Part shown: in pieces, positions 52,409-61,585 of the stretch | Layout of the letters: each line of letters starts with the position of its first letter | Position numbering within the stretch: position 1 is the first letter of the stretch | The notes under the pieces: model-generated | What the model was told of the DNA's origin: nothing | Database searches by the model: none | Seen by the model: only the letters and a program-made list of their open reading frames with translations | Made by a program: the position numbers and the translations under genes | DNA from: Bdellovibrio sp. ZAP7 | GTDB lineage: Bacteria > Bdellovibrionota > UBA1018 > CAIMNF01 | DNA length: 64,000 nt | Assembly (NCBI GenBank): GCA_945874535.1 | Contig: CAMCGZ010000014.1 | Span: 1 to 64,000 of the forward strand | Direction: 5' to 3'

Positions 52409-53014
52409 ATGAAAGGGTCGAAAAAAACAATGGATTCCATCAGAGAATACATCCGTGGCACCTTCGAAGAGTCCATCCGGGCCAAACAGCGTTTTCTGGA
52501 TGAACACCTGGATTCCATCATCGAGGCTTGCCGGATCATTTCGGATTCGATCCGCAGTGGCGGGAAGCTCATGATTTGCGGAAACGGCGGTTCGGCGGCA
52601 GACGCCCAGCACATGGCAGCCGAGATGGTCGGCCGGATGTTGATCGAGAGGAACCCGCTCCCTGCACTGGCACTCACGACCGATACTTCGAACCTCACTG
52701 CGATTGCCAACGATTACTCCTACGATGTGATTTTCGAGAAGCAGGTTCTGGGTCTGGGCAGAGCCGGCGATGTTCTTCTGGCCATTTCCACTTCCGGAAA
52801 TTCAAAGAACGTGATCCAGGCGGTTGAAGCCGCCAAATCACGTGGTATCAAAGTGGTTTCCATGACCGGGGGAACGGGCGGGAAGCTCCGCGAGCTGTCA
52901 GATTTGAACCTGAATGTCGCGGGCGGGGCAAACTCGAGCCGGATCCAGGAAACCCATATTTTCATCGTCCATTCACTGGTCGATGTCATGGATCGCTTTT
53001 TCCTGAAGGCTTGA
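52409..53014 (+). CDS. gmhA: Sedoheptulose-7-phosphate isomerase (GmhA)
   Basis: 201 residues (ATG 52409; ATG 52430 is an alternative). SIS-domain phosphosugar isomerase with GNGGSAADAQHMAAEMVGRM, DTSNLTAIANDYSYDVIFEKQV and ISTSGNSKNVIQAVE. GmhA makes D-glycero-manno-heptose-7-phosphate for the LPS core, supporting a Gram-negative envelope. It overlaps the RDD gene by TTGA. Confidence 0.93.
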   Translation: MKGSKKTMDSIREYIRGTFEESIRAKQRFLDEHLDSIIEACRIISDSIRSGGKLMICGNGGSAADAQHMAAEMVGRMLIERNPLPALALTTDTSNLTAIANDYSYDVIFEKQVLGLGRAGDVLLAISTSGNSKNVIQAVEAAKSRGIKVVSMTGGTGGKLRELSDLNLNVAGGANSSRIQETHIFIVHSLVDVMDRFFLKA

Positions 53015-53445
53015 GTCGAACGGTGCCATACGCAAGTTTACAATCCCGACTGTTTGCGAAATTCATCGACCTCCTGATCGTGTTCATGCTCGGACGGGCG
53101 CTCGGTACTTCCGGTGCTGTTCTCGGCTTTATTTATTCGATTGTGGCGGATGGACTTCCGATTGAAAAAATGAAGGGACAGAGTCTCGGTAAGAAGTGGG
53201 TCGGAATCCGAGTGGTGGATCATGAGGGCCGGCCGGCCCGCCTCAGAACCTCGGTGATCCGCAATATCCCGGTAGGGTTCGTGACCTTTTTGATGATTGT
53301 TCCATTCTGGGGTTGGATCCTATCGGCCTTGGTCGGGATTCCACTGGGTTTGATCGAGCTTAGCTTGATAGCCCGGGCTGACCAGCATCAGCGTCTGGGT
53401 GATGTCATGGCAGACAGTCTAGTCCGGAAAGGTCCCCAATCTTGA
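53011..53445 (+). CDS. RDD-family membrane protein
   Basis: 144 residues, TTG start within the TTGA overlap. RDD-type layout: AKFIDLLIVFML helix, LGKKWVGIRVVDHEGRPARLRTSVIRNIP conserved loop, and a second pair of helices ending RLGDVMADSLV. The defining Arg-Asp-Asp becomes a K/F-Asp start (FAKFID). The function of RDD proteins is not well settled (transport or sodium/proton exchange). It overlaps polA by TTGA. Confidence 0.8.
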   Translation: MSRTVPYASLQSRLFAKFIDLLIVFMLGRALGTSGAVLGFIYSIVADGLPIEKMKGQSLGKKWVGIRVVDHEGRPARLRTSVIRNIPVGFVTFLMIVPFWGWILSALVGIPLGLIELSLIARADQHQRLGDVMADSLVRKGPQS

Positions 53446-56165
53446 ACGGTCAATACAATACACTTTACCTGGTCGACATCAGTTCTTTCATTTTCAGGGC
53501 CTTCTATGCAGTGAGAGAACTGACCGCTCCGGATGGCACTCCGGTGAATGCTGTTTACGGCGTGGCCACCATGCTCGGGCGCCTCATCGATGAGGCAGGG
53601 CCGCGATTTCTGGCAGTGGTTTACGACTCGAAGGAACCCTCATTCCGGAAAATACGGTACCCGGAATACAAGGCGAACCGCTCGGCTCCGCCGGACATGT
53701 TGATTCCGCAATTCGACCTGGTCGAGAAACTGATCGAAGTGATGGGAATCCCCTCCTTCCGACAGAGCGGGGTCGAGGCAGACGACCTGATCGCCACACT
53801 GAACCGTCAGTGGGTTGCAAGTGATGCACACCATCGGACTGTGATCGTTTCCGGGGATAAAGACCTGATGGCCCTGGTGAACTCGAAGACCCAGCTCTGG
53901 GATACGATGAAGGAAGTCCACTATACTCCTCATGAAGTCATGGAGAAGTTCGGTGTCGAGCCCGCCCAGGTCCGCGATTACCTGGCCATGGTGGGGGATT
54001 CTTCAGACAATATCCCGGGTATCACCGGAATCGGTCCCAAAGGGGCCGAACAGTTACTCAAAGAATTTCGGACACTCGAGGGGGTCATCGAAGCCGCGAA
54101 GCAGGGCCGAATCAAGGGCAAGAAGGGCGAGATGATCGTCGAGGGCGAGTCGACGGCGCTGCTCTCACAGGAACTTGCGACATTGAAAGAGGATGTCCCT
54201 CTCCATATTTCTCCGGAACAGGCGGCTTTCGAGTTCCGGGTTTCACGGCCCTTGCTCGATTTCGTCAAACACTACAATTTCCGCTCGCTCCTTTCGAAGT
54301 ATTCCTCGATCGGATCCGCCCAGGACGCCCCCTTGGAGGCTCCGACCGAAAACACACTCAAGCCCGGGTTTCACACGATCAGTACCGCCCAACAGTTACG
54401 TGATTTGGCGGTCAGGATCCGTGAGATAAAAAGATTCGCCTTCGACACCGAGACCACATCGCTCGATCCGCGTCGGGCCCGATTGGTCGGGATCGCCATC
54501 GCAGTGGATCCTGAAAACGGTTATTACATCCCTGTCGGGCATGAGCTTACTTTGGAGTCGAAGATCCCTCAGCTCGAACTCGAAGCGGTGCTCGGAGAAT
54601 TAAAACCCCTGCTTGAGGATCCTTCCATATTGAAGATCGGGCAGAATTTGAAGTACGACATCCGCGTGATGCGGACTCAGGGGGTGGATCTCCGGGGTAT
54701 CGAGGCCGATACCATGGTTGCTGCCTACGCTCTCGATTCGAGCGGTCGCCATAACCTCGACTTCCTTGCCAAGAAGTACCTCGGCTATGACATGAAGACC
54801 TACGAAGAGGTGACCGGAAAAGGAGCCTCTCAAATCGGATTCGAGCAGGTGTCTATCGAAGAGGCGACACGGTATTCAGCGGAAGATGCCTGGGCGGCAT
54901 TCCTGCTCTGGGAAAAACTGCGTTCCGAGGTCGCCCGTGCCGGAGTGGACCGTCTTTTCCGTGAGGTGGACCTGCCCATGGTCGGAGTGGTCTCCGATAT
55001 GGAAGATGCCGGGATCAAGGTGGATGTTCCGTTCCTTCGAAATCTCGAGCAAGAGTTCGAGAAGGAGCTGAGAACGATCGAGCAGAAGATCCTGTCTTAC
55101 TCGAAAAATCCTGGTTTGAATCTCAACTCTCCGAAACAGCTCGCCGGCTTCCTGTTCGAGGAATTGAAACTCCCGCCCCAGACCAAAACCAAGACCGGGT
55201 ATTCAACGGATGCGTCAGTTCTCGAGGCACTGGCTCCTCTTCATGAAGCTCCGCGCTTACTGCTGGAGTTCAGAGAGATTTCGAAACTGAAAGGGACCTA
55301 CGTGCAACCCCTCCAGGAACTTCGGGATCCGCAAGACAGCCGGATCCGGACCAGCTTCCATTTGACGGGGACCGCCACAGGTCGGCTATCCAGTTCGGAT
55401 CCGAATCTTCAGAACATACCGACACGGTCCAAACGGGGCCAACGGATCCGCGAGGCCTTTGTTGCGGAGGCGGGATCCCAGCTGATCTCGGCTGATTATT
55501 CCCAGATTGAACTCCGGATTCTTGCCCATTTGAGTGACGACCCGGTTCTTTGTGAGTCATTCCGCTCGGGTGAGGATGTTCATAGAAGGACGGCGAGCGG
55601 GATTTTCAAGAAGGACCCAGTATCGGTCACGGATGAGGAACGGGCTTTTGCAAAGGCCATCAACTTTGGTTTGATGTACGGAAAGACGGTTTTCGGTCTG
55701 GCCGAAGAGCTTCACATTCCGAGAGGTGAGGCCAAGGCCATGATCGAGAGCTATTTTCACCGCTATTCTGGTGTGAAGTCGTTTCTGGACTCACAGGTAG
55801 CCGCTGCCCATGCGGATGGTTTCGTGACCACTCTCCTGGGGCGGAAGCGGATGTTGCCTGAGATCCGATCCTCGAATGCCGCGGTGAGAGCCAATGCCGA
55901 GCGGATGGCCATGAACAGTCCGATTCAAGGAACCGCCTCCGATTTGATCAAGGTGGCCATGGTCCGCCTTCACCGTGAATTGAAGGACCGGGGTTTCCGG
56001 GCGAAGATTTTGCTTCAGGTGCATGATGAGTTGGTACTGGAGTGTCCGGAGGGGGAGCTCGATGCTGTGCAAGAGCTCGTTCGGATCACCATGGAGCAGG
56101 CGATCGAACTCAAGGTGCCCTTGATCGTGAATGTTTCGACAGGCACGCGTTGGTCGGAGCTCTGA
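53442..56165 (+). CDS. polA: DNA polymerase I
   Basis: 907 residues, TTG start (LNGQYNTLYLVDISSFIFRA). The N-terminal 5'-3' nuclease is intact (VSGDKDLMAL, GDSSDNIPGI). The 3'-5' exonuclease keeps its DxE (FAFDTETTSL, near residue 333), implying proofreading. The polymerase has motif A (SADYSQIELR, near 683), motif B (AFAKAINFGLMYG) and motif C (QVHDELVLE). The length is normal. It acts in repair and Okazaki fragment processing. Confidence 0.97.
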   Translation: MNGQYNTLYLVDISSFIFRAFYAVRELTAPDGTPVNAVYGVATMLGRLIDEAGPRFLAVVYDSKEPSFRKIRYPEYKANRSAPPDMLIPQFDLVEKLIEVMGIPSFRQSGVEADDLIATLNRQWVASDAHHRTVIVSGDKDLMALVNSKTQLWDTMKEVHYTPHEVMEKFGVEPAQVRDYLAMVGDSSDNIPGITGIGPKGAEQLLKEFRTLEGVIEAAKQGRIKGKKGEMIVEGESTALLSQELATLKEDVPLHISPEQAAFEFRVSRPLLDFVKHYNFRSLLSKYSSIGSAQDAPLEAPTENTLKPGFHTISTAQQLRDLAVRIREIKRFAFDTETTSLDPRRARLVGIAIAVDPENGYYIPVGHELTLESKIPQLELEAVLGELKPLLEDPSILKIGQNLKYDIRVMRTQGVDLRGIEADTMVAAYALDSSGRHNLDFLAKKYLGYDMKTYEEVTGKGASQIGFEQVSIEEATRYSAEDAWAAFLLWEKLRSEVARAGVDRLFREVDLPMVGVVSDMEDAGIKVDVPFLRNLEQEFEKELRTIEQKILSYSKNPGLNLNSPKQLAGFLFEELKLPPQTKTKTGYSTDASVLEALAPLHEAPRLLLEFREISKLKGTYVQPLQELRDPQDSRIRTSFHLTGTATGRLSSSDPNLQNIPTRSKRGQRIREAFVAEAGSQLISADYSQIELRILAHLSDDPVLCESFRSGEDVHRRTASGIFKKDPVSVTDEERAFAKAINFGLMYGKTVFGLAEELHIPRGEAKAMIESYFHRYSGVKSFLDSQVAAAHADGFVTTLLGRKRMLPEIRSSNAAVRANAERMAMNSPIQGTASDLIKVAMVRLHRELKDRGFRAKILLQVHDELVLECPEGELDAVQELVRITMEQAIELKVPLIVNVSTGTRWSEL

Positions 56166-56167
56166 TC

Positions 56168-57337
56168 ATGAGTCGACCGCTGCTGCGTAAACCGGGGATT
56201 TCTCCGGGAACTTTGTTGGATGCGGTGGAAGGGACAGCACCCTTTGTTTTTGGCGGCTCGAACCCACTGCCCGAAGGGGATGGACACGGCTACATCCGTA
56301 TTCTCCGGATGGCGAAGCAATCGTTGCCTGATGAACACGACCTTTGGGATTATTTCGATCTTTGTTTGAGCGCACACTTTGCGACCGTCGGGACCTTCGT
56401 TCCGACCGACGTGGACCTGGCCATCCGTCAAAAGCTTTGGAAAAGTGTCCAGGCGGAATCCACCTTTGATCCCCTCTGGAACCGCGTTTCCGAAATGGAG
56501 AGTTGGGACGAAACCGGGGTTTCGGCAAGGAGGGTCCGTACTCCTTCAGGGCTTAAATTGTCCGGCCACCAGGGGGAGTGGTTTTCGGTGGCCATGGGAG
56601 CCTACGGGTGTGCGCGCAAATCGAATCCTCACCGGATCGGAGAAATCCGTGAAAGGATCGAAGCAGTCTGGAAGCTTCAGGAGAGGGCGCTTCTCGAGTT
56701 GAGAGAGGCATTCGCGGAGAACCCCGGACCCGCAAGCATGAAAGACTATTTGTCCGGGGTGGCGGCGGTGGCGCACAATCTCGGAGATCTCGACCGGATG
56801 TTCGATGCATGGGAAATCGAAGATACCGACATCCTGAAGCGGCGGGTTTACCGTTCAGGTCATGAAGATGCCCGTGCTCCGAGGGGGATCTTCATCGAAG
56901 CTGGCCGGGTGTATGAAGCCATGCTGGCCAGTGAGAATCATCGGAATTTCGCACTCCGCGGTCCAAAGGGATTGAGAAGGTCCTCGAGATTTTTGCTGCC
57001 ATTCGGTTTGTTTCTCGACGACTGGGGCCGGACCCTGGTGAAAGAGGGGCGCCTCACGGGGCTATTGGGTGATGGCGATTTCCGCGAGATCATCGAGGCA
57101 TTGGTGCTCGGTTGGAAAAAGTTGAACCCGGTTTCGATCTATACTTCCCAAGGGTATTCACGGGCCTTGCTCGGCATGGCTTCCGGCCTGGGGTCCATCA
57201 AGGTGCTCGAGGATTACCTCCCTTCTGCAATCAAGAAGGAACTCTTCGAAGGAGGGCTCAAAACCTTGCTTTCTGTGGGGCAGGAGACTTTTGAAAAGAA
57301 GCAAATCACCCGATTGAAGGGCTTAGTCGGGTTCTGA
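56168..57337 (+). CDS. Conserved-looking cytosolic protein of unknown function
   Basis: About 389 residues from ATG 56168, 2 bases after the polA stop. It has no signal peptide or membrane helix. It is mainly helical with acidic and aromatic patches (DLWDYFDLCLSAHFATVGTFVPTD, SGHQGEWFSVAMGAYGCARKS, RRSSRFLLPFGLFLDDWGRTLVKEGRL). It looks globular and uniform rather than repetitive. No motif is recognised. Probable co-transcription with polA is its only functional clue. Confidence 0.6.
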   Translation: MSRPLLRKPGISPGTLLDAVEGTAPFVFGGSNPLPEGDGHGYIRILRMAKQSLPDEHDLWDYFDLCLSAHFATVGTFVPTDVDLAIRQKLWKSVQAESTFDPLWNRVSEMESWDETGVSARRVRTPSGLKLSGHQGEWFSVAMGAYGCARKSNPHRIGEIRERIEAVWKLQERALLELREAFAENPGPASMKDYLSGVAAVAHNLGDLDRMFDAWEIEDTDILKRRVYRSGHEDARAPRGIFIEAGRVYEAMLASENHRNFALRGPKGLRRSSRFLLPFGLFLDDWGRTLVKEGRLTGLLGDGDFREIIEALVLGWKKLNPVSIYTSQGYSRALLGMASGLGSIKVLEDYLPSAIKKELFEGGLKTLLSVGQETFEKKQITRLKGLVGF

Positions 57338-57338
57338 A

Positions 57339-60300
57339 TCAGTCGGGTGAGAATTCTATCGTTGGAATAGTGGGCTTCCTGACTGACTGGGAGATCCGAA
57401 TCTCATCCACCATACCATTCAAATATTTAGCGTTTCCGGTGCCGGAGTTTGGACCAAAGCCAATCCGTAGAGGAGCGGTAACGGTAGATGATAGAGCCAC
57501 CTTTCCTGCTCCGATCGTCCCGCTACCAACCTGAGTAGCACTCGTTGAGCCTGTTTTGTTATAGAAAAACGAGACCACTCCTTCTTCCCAAGTAACGGCA
57601 AAGTAATACCAAGTCGGATTTTTCGTCGACGTCGAGATGGTGATTTCACTCGAGGAGGCTTGAGCACCGGCAATGGTTCCCGTCTCGCTTCCTACAAAAT
57701 CGAGTTGATAGGTTGTTGTTTTTGTATTGGTGGATCTACGTATTCGGATTTCCCACCCGAAATCGGGGGATGCGGCTCCGGTTTTTGATACGAGGGTGTA
57801 ATATTGCCCGGAGCTGAGACTGCTCGATAGTCTGAAGAATCCTTCCACCGTCATTCGTTTTCGTCCAAGAGTATTGATCACTTCATTTGCTGGTGTTGAG
57901 TAGAATCGAGTCGAGCTGATTCTGAGGCTTTCCTTGCGCGAAGTGGGAAGGACACCGGAAGTGTCGATGGATAGAGATGCGGGCGTCGTTGACGGATTAC
58001 TCAGAGTTTGGTTAACTTGCTTGCCGAACAAGGATGAATCCACGAGGGTGGAGGTTTTGTTGAAATGGTAGAGGGCCAGGGTGTTGAATGAATTTTGAAC
58101 CCACGAATAGCTCACCCACGGACTGACATTGTTTGCTCCGTCTTTGACTTGAACTTTGAAGGTGTGCGGTCCGTTTGAAGCATTCAGGAATCGGTAGGTA
58201 TCAGTATTTGAATTTGTGGCAGCAGAGGCGATTGAACCTTGATCAACCAGGTAGCTGAAGGTCACATTCGATTCTGAAGACGAGACTACAAAGTCAGAAA
58301 TCATGTCCATTTGTGTTGAAGGAGGGAAAGCTACCAGCTTGACAGTTGGGGCTAAAGTATCCCGGATCCATTGGAATGCGGTCGGAGCTGAAACGACCCC
58401 ATTGATTGATTGCGTGATCGAATAGTTCCGTGTTCCGTCGCTCGTTGCCGTGACATCAAAAGTGAAACGGTTGTTGACACAGAGAATACTGCCTGTCGCT
58501 GCATTGCTGATGCTCACCATGTACCCAGACTGGCAAGACCCGATGATGGAGATCTGATTCTGATTGTTGAGCTCCGGGTTTTTGACAGGCGAGAGAATGA
58601 CAGGTTGAGGGACCGCACTGGAATCCCGGACCCACTGGATCGGGACCGGTGCCGAGATGTTCCCAGCTGCATCTTTCTGGTCCACCGTGAGATTGTAGGT
58701 GCCATCGGTGGCCTGATTCACGAGGGAGGAGAATTGTCCGTTTGTATCGCAATAATCAGTCGTGAGCAGGGTCGTTCCCAGTAAGATGCGGACACTGGTC
58801 AGGGGCTCACAGCTTCCCATGACCTTCAGAGAGCCGGGGGCGATGAACGGTTGCACCGGCGGGGAAGTTAAAATGGGCTTCGCAGGAGCCTGTGTATCTC
58901 GGATCCAGACGAATTCCGCTGAACTGGAACTGAAGGAAGTATTCGGGTTCATTTGCGTAAAATAGAACCTGAAGGCTCCGTCCACCGTTTTCTTGATCTC
59001 AAATTGGGCGTTGCCGTTTGCACAAACTGCAGTCAGGGGATCAGCAGGAGCTGCGGGTGGATTCAGAATCTCAGAGCCAGCCACATCTCCGGAGATCTGG
59101 ATCACTGCCGGATCGGGATTGATGTTTTGATCGCAGGTCGCTGAAATCACGATGGAATTGCCATTGGTCATCATCGGGTTGTCAGCTGGAACCAGGGTCG
59201 GAGTCTGGGGAGGGGTGGTATCCCGTTCCCAGGTGAAGTCCGTAATGGGAGATAAGTTTTCGGCCAGATCTTTTTGGAGCAGCTTGAACGAATAGCTTCC
59301 GTCGACGGTCTTTTGAAATACTAACTGAAAGGTTCCGGTTGGGGAGCACATGGATTCGGACGAATCAGTCCCGTCACTGATGAGAATTTTGAGGGTTGGT
59401 TCACAGGAACCTGAAAGTAATACCTCGTCATTTCCTGAGACGAAGGGATTGAAAGAAGGCGTGTCGATGACAAGCGCTTCCGGGCTCGTGGCATCCCGTC
59501 TCCAGACGACGCTAGCCAAGCCGGAGTCATTGCCTGCCAAGTCCCTTTGACCGATGAAAAAGGAATATGCCCCATCGACGACTTTGCTAACCACGAAATT
59601 GAAGGTACCCGCAGTGCAGGGGGTGCTGAAGCTGGCGTCCCCTGAGACTTGCACTTGAGCAGCCGTTTCACAGGTGCCGGAGATCATCAGGGAGTCGGCT
59701 TTGCTGATGAATTCCGTCCCCGTGGGCTGGTCCAGAACGGGAACTTCGGGAAGCACAGTATCGCGGGTCCAGGTGAGATCCGCCTGAGGTGAGGGGACAC
59801 CGCTCTGAGTGATTTGCCTGAGGCTGAACGGGTAGGTTCCATCCATTCCTTTTTGGACGGTGAATGCGAAGGATCCGTTCGTGCAAGTCTGAGAGAGGGT
59901 CGCAGCGCCATTCAGCTCGACGTTCGCTCCCGTCAGGCAATTTCCGTTGATCACTAGTGAGTTTTGATTGGTGACCGGATTCTGTAGGGTCGGCATCAGG
60001 ACTTGCGGGGCCGCTGGAACTTTTGAATCGCGGGTCCATTCCACTTGGACTGATGTAGAGGCGTTTCCAGCGGGGTCCACTTGCGAAATCGCAAAGGAAT
60101 AGGAGCCATCCGTTGTTTTCTTCACATTGAACGAGAAGGCCTGAGCGACACAAGTCAGGGAATCTTTTCCGTCACCACTCAGATCCACTTTTGCCCCGGT
60201 TTCGCAAGATCCCTTGATATCAAGCGAGTCAGAAGAGGAAAGGTGGGGTGAGGTGGAGGGGGCGAGGATCTGCGGTGCAGAAGGGGCCTGGCTGTCTCGG

Positions 60301-61487
60301 GTCCAGACAAAAAGAACCTCATCCGAAGCGTTCCCCGCGGAGTCACTCTGGCTGACGGAATAGGAGAAGGTGCCGTCTTTTCCCGGTGCGAGGTCAAATT
60401 GAAAGAATCCCCCCGAGCAAGATGACAGGAGTGACGCTGAACCGGTCAGCATCACGAGCGCCCCGGGCTCACACTCACCACGGAGTATAATGGAATTCTG
60501 ATTCGAGAGAAGCGGGTTCGAGTGGGAGGTGATTTTGGGTGAATAGGGAAGTGTGGAATCGTGTTTCCAAGTGTGTTGGACCGAAGGAGAGGTATTGCCC
60601 GCCAAGTCGGTTTGGAATATTTCGAAATTGAAAACACCGTCGAGATCGCGAACCACTTGGAAGGCATAGGATCCACTTAAGCAAGAAGTTTCTGCAGTCT
60701 CTGCTCCCCTGAGACTCACCACATCTCCCGCCTCACAAGTTCCTGAAAGAGTCAGGGATGCACTTCGGCTGACGGAAGGATTTTGTACCGGGTGATCGAG
60801 AGTCGGGGGCGTCGGGATTTGGGCGTCTCGGAACCAGAGAAAATCGGTTGCGCCAGAAAGAATTCCCAAGGGGTTCTTTTGACGGACGGAGAAACTATAC
60901 ACTCCGTCTGAAGACTTCAGGACGGTGATGGAAAAGGTACCGGAGGAACAGTCCACAGCCGTGTCCTGATCTCCCGAGAGTTCCACACGATTTCCTGGAA
61001 TGCAGGTACCATCCAAGACCAGCTGTGAGCTGGAAGTGTGGGCTGGACTCGAAGGAGACTGGATGATTGGAGTGGGAGGGAGGGAGCTGTCCCGCTTCCA
61101 GATGAGGGTCGCGGAACCAGTCACTTTTCCTGAGGAGTCATTTTGCTCGAACCGGGTCTCGAAACTACCATCGGCTGCCGCATTGAGTTCAAAAAGGAAA
61201 TGGCCCCCAGCACATCCAGTGGTCTGGGAGAAGGCACCGCTGGTCCGGATCATGGATCCCGAGCGACAAGTCCCCTGGACGGTCAAAGCGCCTTCGGAGG
61301 ACGTGTGGGGATTGGCGATCGGATGGGTGATCGAAAACGGAGTCAAATCCGAAGAAGTGGGTTTGGCGCCGCTGCCGGAAGGCTTTACCAAAACCTTCGA
61401 GAGGGAACTCATTCCTTTTTTTGAACAGGCCGCTCCACTGAATGCCAGCATCACCAGTGTCAAACCTGAAATCAAACGACCCAACAT
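57339..61487 (-). CDS. Giant repeat lipoprotein with LamG-like C-terminus
   Basis: 1382 residues from ATG 61487. The lipobox LAFSGAAC precedes a Ser/Lys linker. The bulk is about twelve Ig-like repeats of roughly 90 residues. Eleven end in a W-x-[RK]-[DH] boundary (LIWKRDSSLP, FLWFRDAQIP ...), and each carries two Cys, one after GTC/GSC and one before G-x-F. The twelfth unit lacks them. The final 230 residues (ALYHFNKTSTLVDSS ... KYLNGMVDEIRIS) are a LamG/concanavalin-like domain. It is likely a surface adhesin reaching out of the outer membrane. It is AT-richer near its C-terminus. Confidence 0.8.
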   Translation of the reverse strand: MLGRLISGLTLVMLAFSGAACSKKGMSSLSKVLVKPSGSGAKPTSSDLTPFSITHPIANPHTSSEGALTVQGTCRSGSMIRTSGAFSQTTGCAGGHFLFELNAAADGSFETRFEQNDSSGKVTGSATLIWKRDSSLPPTPIIQSPSSPAHTSSSQLVLDGTCIPGNRVELSGDQDTAVDCSSGTFSITVLKSSDGVYSFSVRQKNPLGILSGATDFLWFRDAQIPTPPTLDHPVQNPSVSRSASLTLSGTCEAGDVVSLRGAETAETSCLSGSYAFQVVRDLDGVFNFEIFQTDLAGNTSPSVQHTWKHDSTLPYSPKITSHSNPLLSNQNSIILRGECEPGALVMLTGSASLLSSCSGGFFQFDLAPGKDGTFSYSVSQSDSAGNASDEVLFVWTRDSQAPSAPQILAPSTSPHLSSSDSLDIKGSCETGAKVDLSGDGKDSLTCVAQAFSFNVKKTTDGSYSFAISQVDPAGNASTSVQVEWTRDSKVPAAPQVLMPTLQNPVTNQNSLVINGNCLTGANVELNGAATLSQTCTNGSFAFTVQKGMDGTYPFSLRQITQSGVPSPQADLTWTRDTVLPEVPVLDQPTGTEFISKADSLMISGTCETAAQVQVSGDASFSTPCTAGTFNFVVSKVVDGAYSFFIGQRDLAGNDSGLASVVWRRDATSPEALVIDTPSFNPFVSGNDEVLLSGSCEPTLKILISDGTDSSESMCSPTGTFQLVFQKTVDGSYSFKLLQKDLAENLSPITDFTWERDTTPPQTPTLVPADNPMMTNGNSIVISATCDQNINPDPAVIQISGDVAGSEILNPPAAPADPLTAVCANGNAQFEIKKTVDGAFRFYFTQMNPNTSFSSSSAEFVWIRDTQAPAKPILTSPPVQPFIAPGSLKVMGSCEPLTSVRILLGTTLLTTDYCDTNGQFSSLVNQATDGTYNLTVDQKDAAGNISAPVPIQWVRDSSAVPQPVILSPVKNPELNNQNQISIIGSCQSGYMVSISNAATGSILCVNNRFTFDVTATSDGTRNYSITQSINGVVSAPTAFQWIRDTLAPTVKLVAFPPSTQMDMISDFVVSSSESNVTFSYLVDQGSIASAATNSNTDTYRFLNASNGPHTFKVQVKDGANNVSPWVSYSWVQNSFNTLALYHFNKTSTLVDSSLFGKQVNQTLSNPSTTPASLSIDTSGVLPTSRKESLRISSTRFYSTPANEVINTLGRKRMTVEGFFRLSSSLSSGQYYTLVSKTGAASPDFGWEIRIRRSTNTKTTTYQLDFVGSETGTIAGAQASSSEITISTSTKNPTWYYFAVTWEEGVVSFFYNKTGSTSATQVGSGTIGAGKVALSSTVTAPLRIGFGPNSGTGNAKYLNGMVDEIRISQSVRKPTIPTIEFSPD

Positions 61488-61585
61488 CAATCCCCGCCCC
61501 CTTGAATGATCTTATCGGCGCAAACGCAGAAACTACAGAGTGTCACTGATGACACAGCTCAAGATTTCTCTGCAGCCTGAGGCAT

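Noticed and set aside
52361-52612. Longer thioredoxin start on the minus strand
   Set aside because: It would overlap gmhA on the opposite strand and adds non-thioredoxin sequence; ATG at 52360 gives the standard length.
56042-56167. Extension of the protein at 56168 into the end of polA
   Set aside because: It overlaps polA motif C in another frame; the ATG 2 bases after the polA stop is the natural start.
57500-61300. CRISPR-like or tandem DNA repeats
   Set aside because: Periodicity is at protein level (about 90 residues) with diverged DNA; no short identical repeats with unique spacers are seen anywhere in the window.
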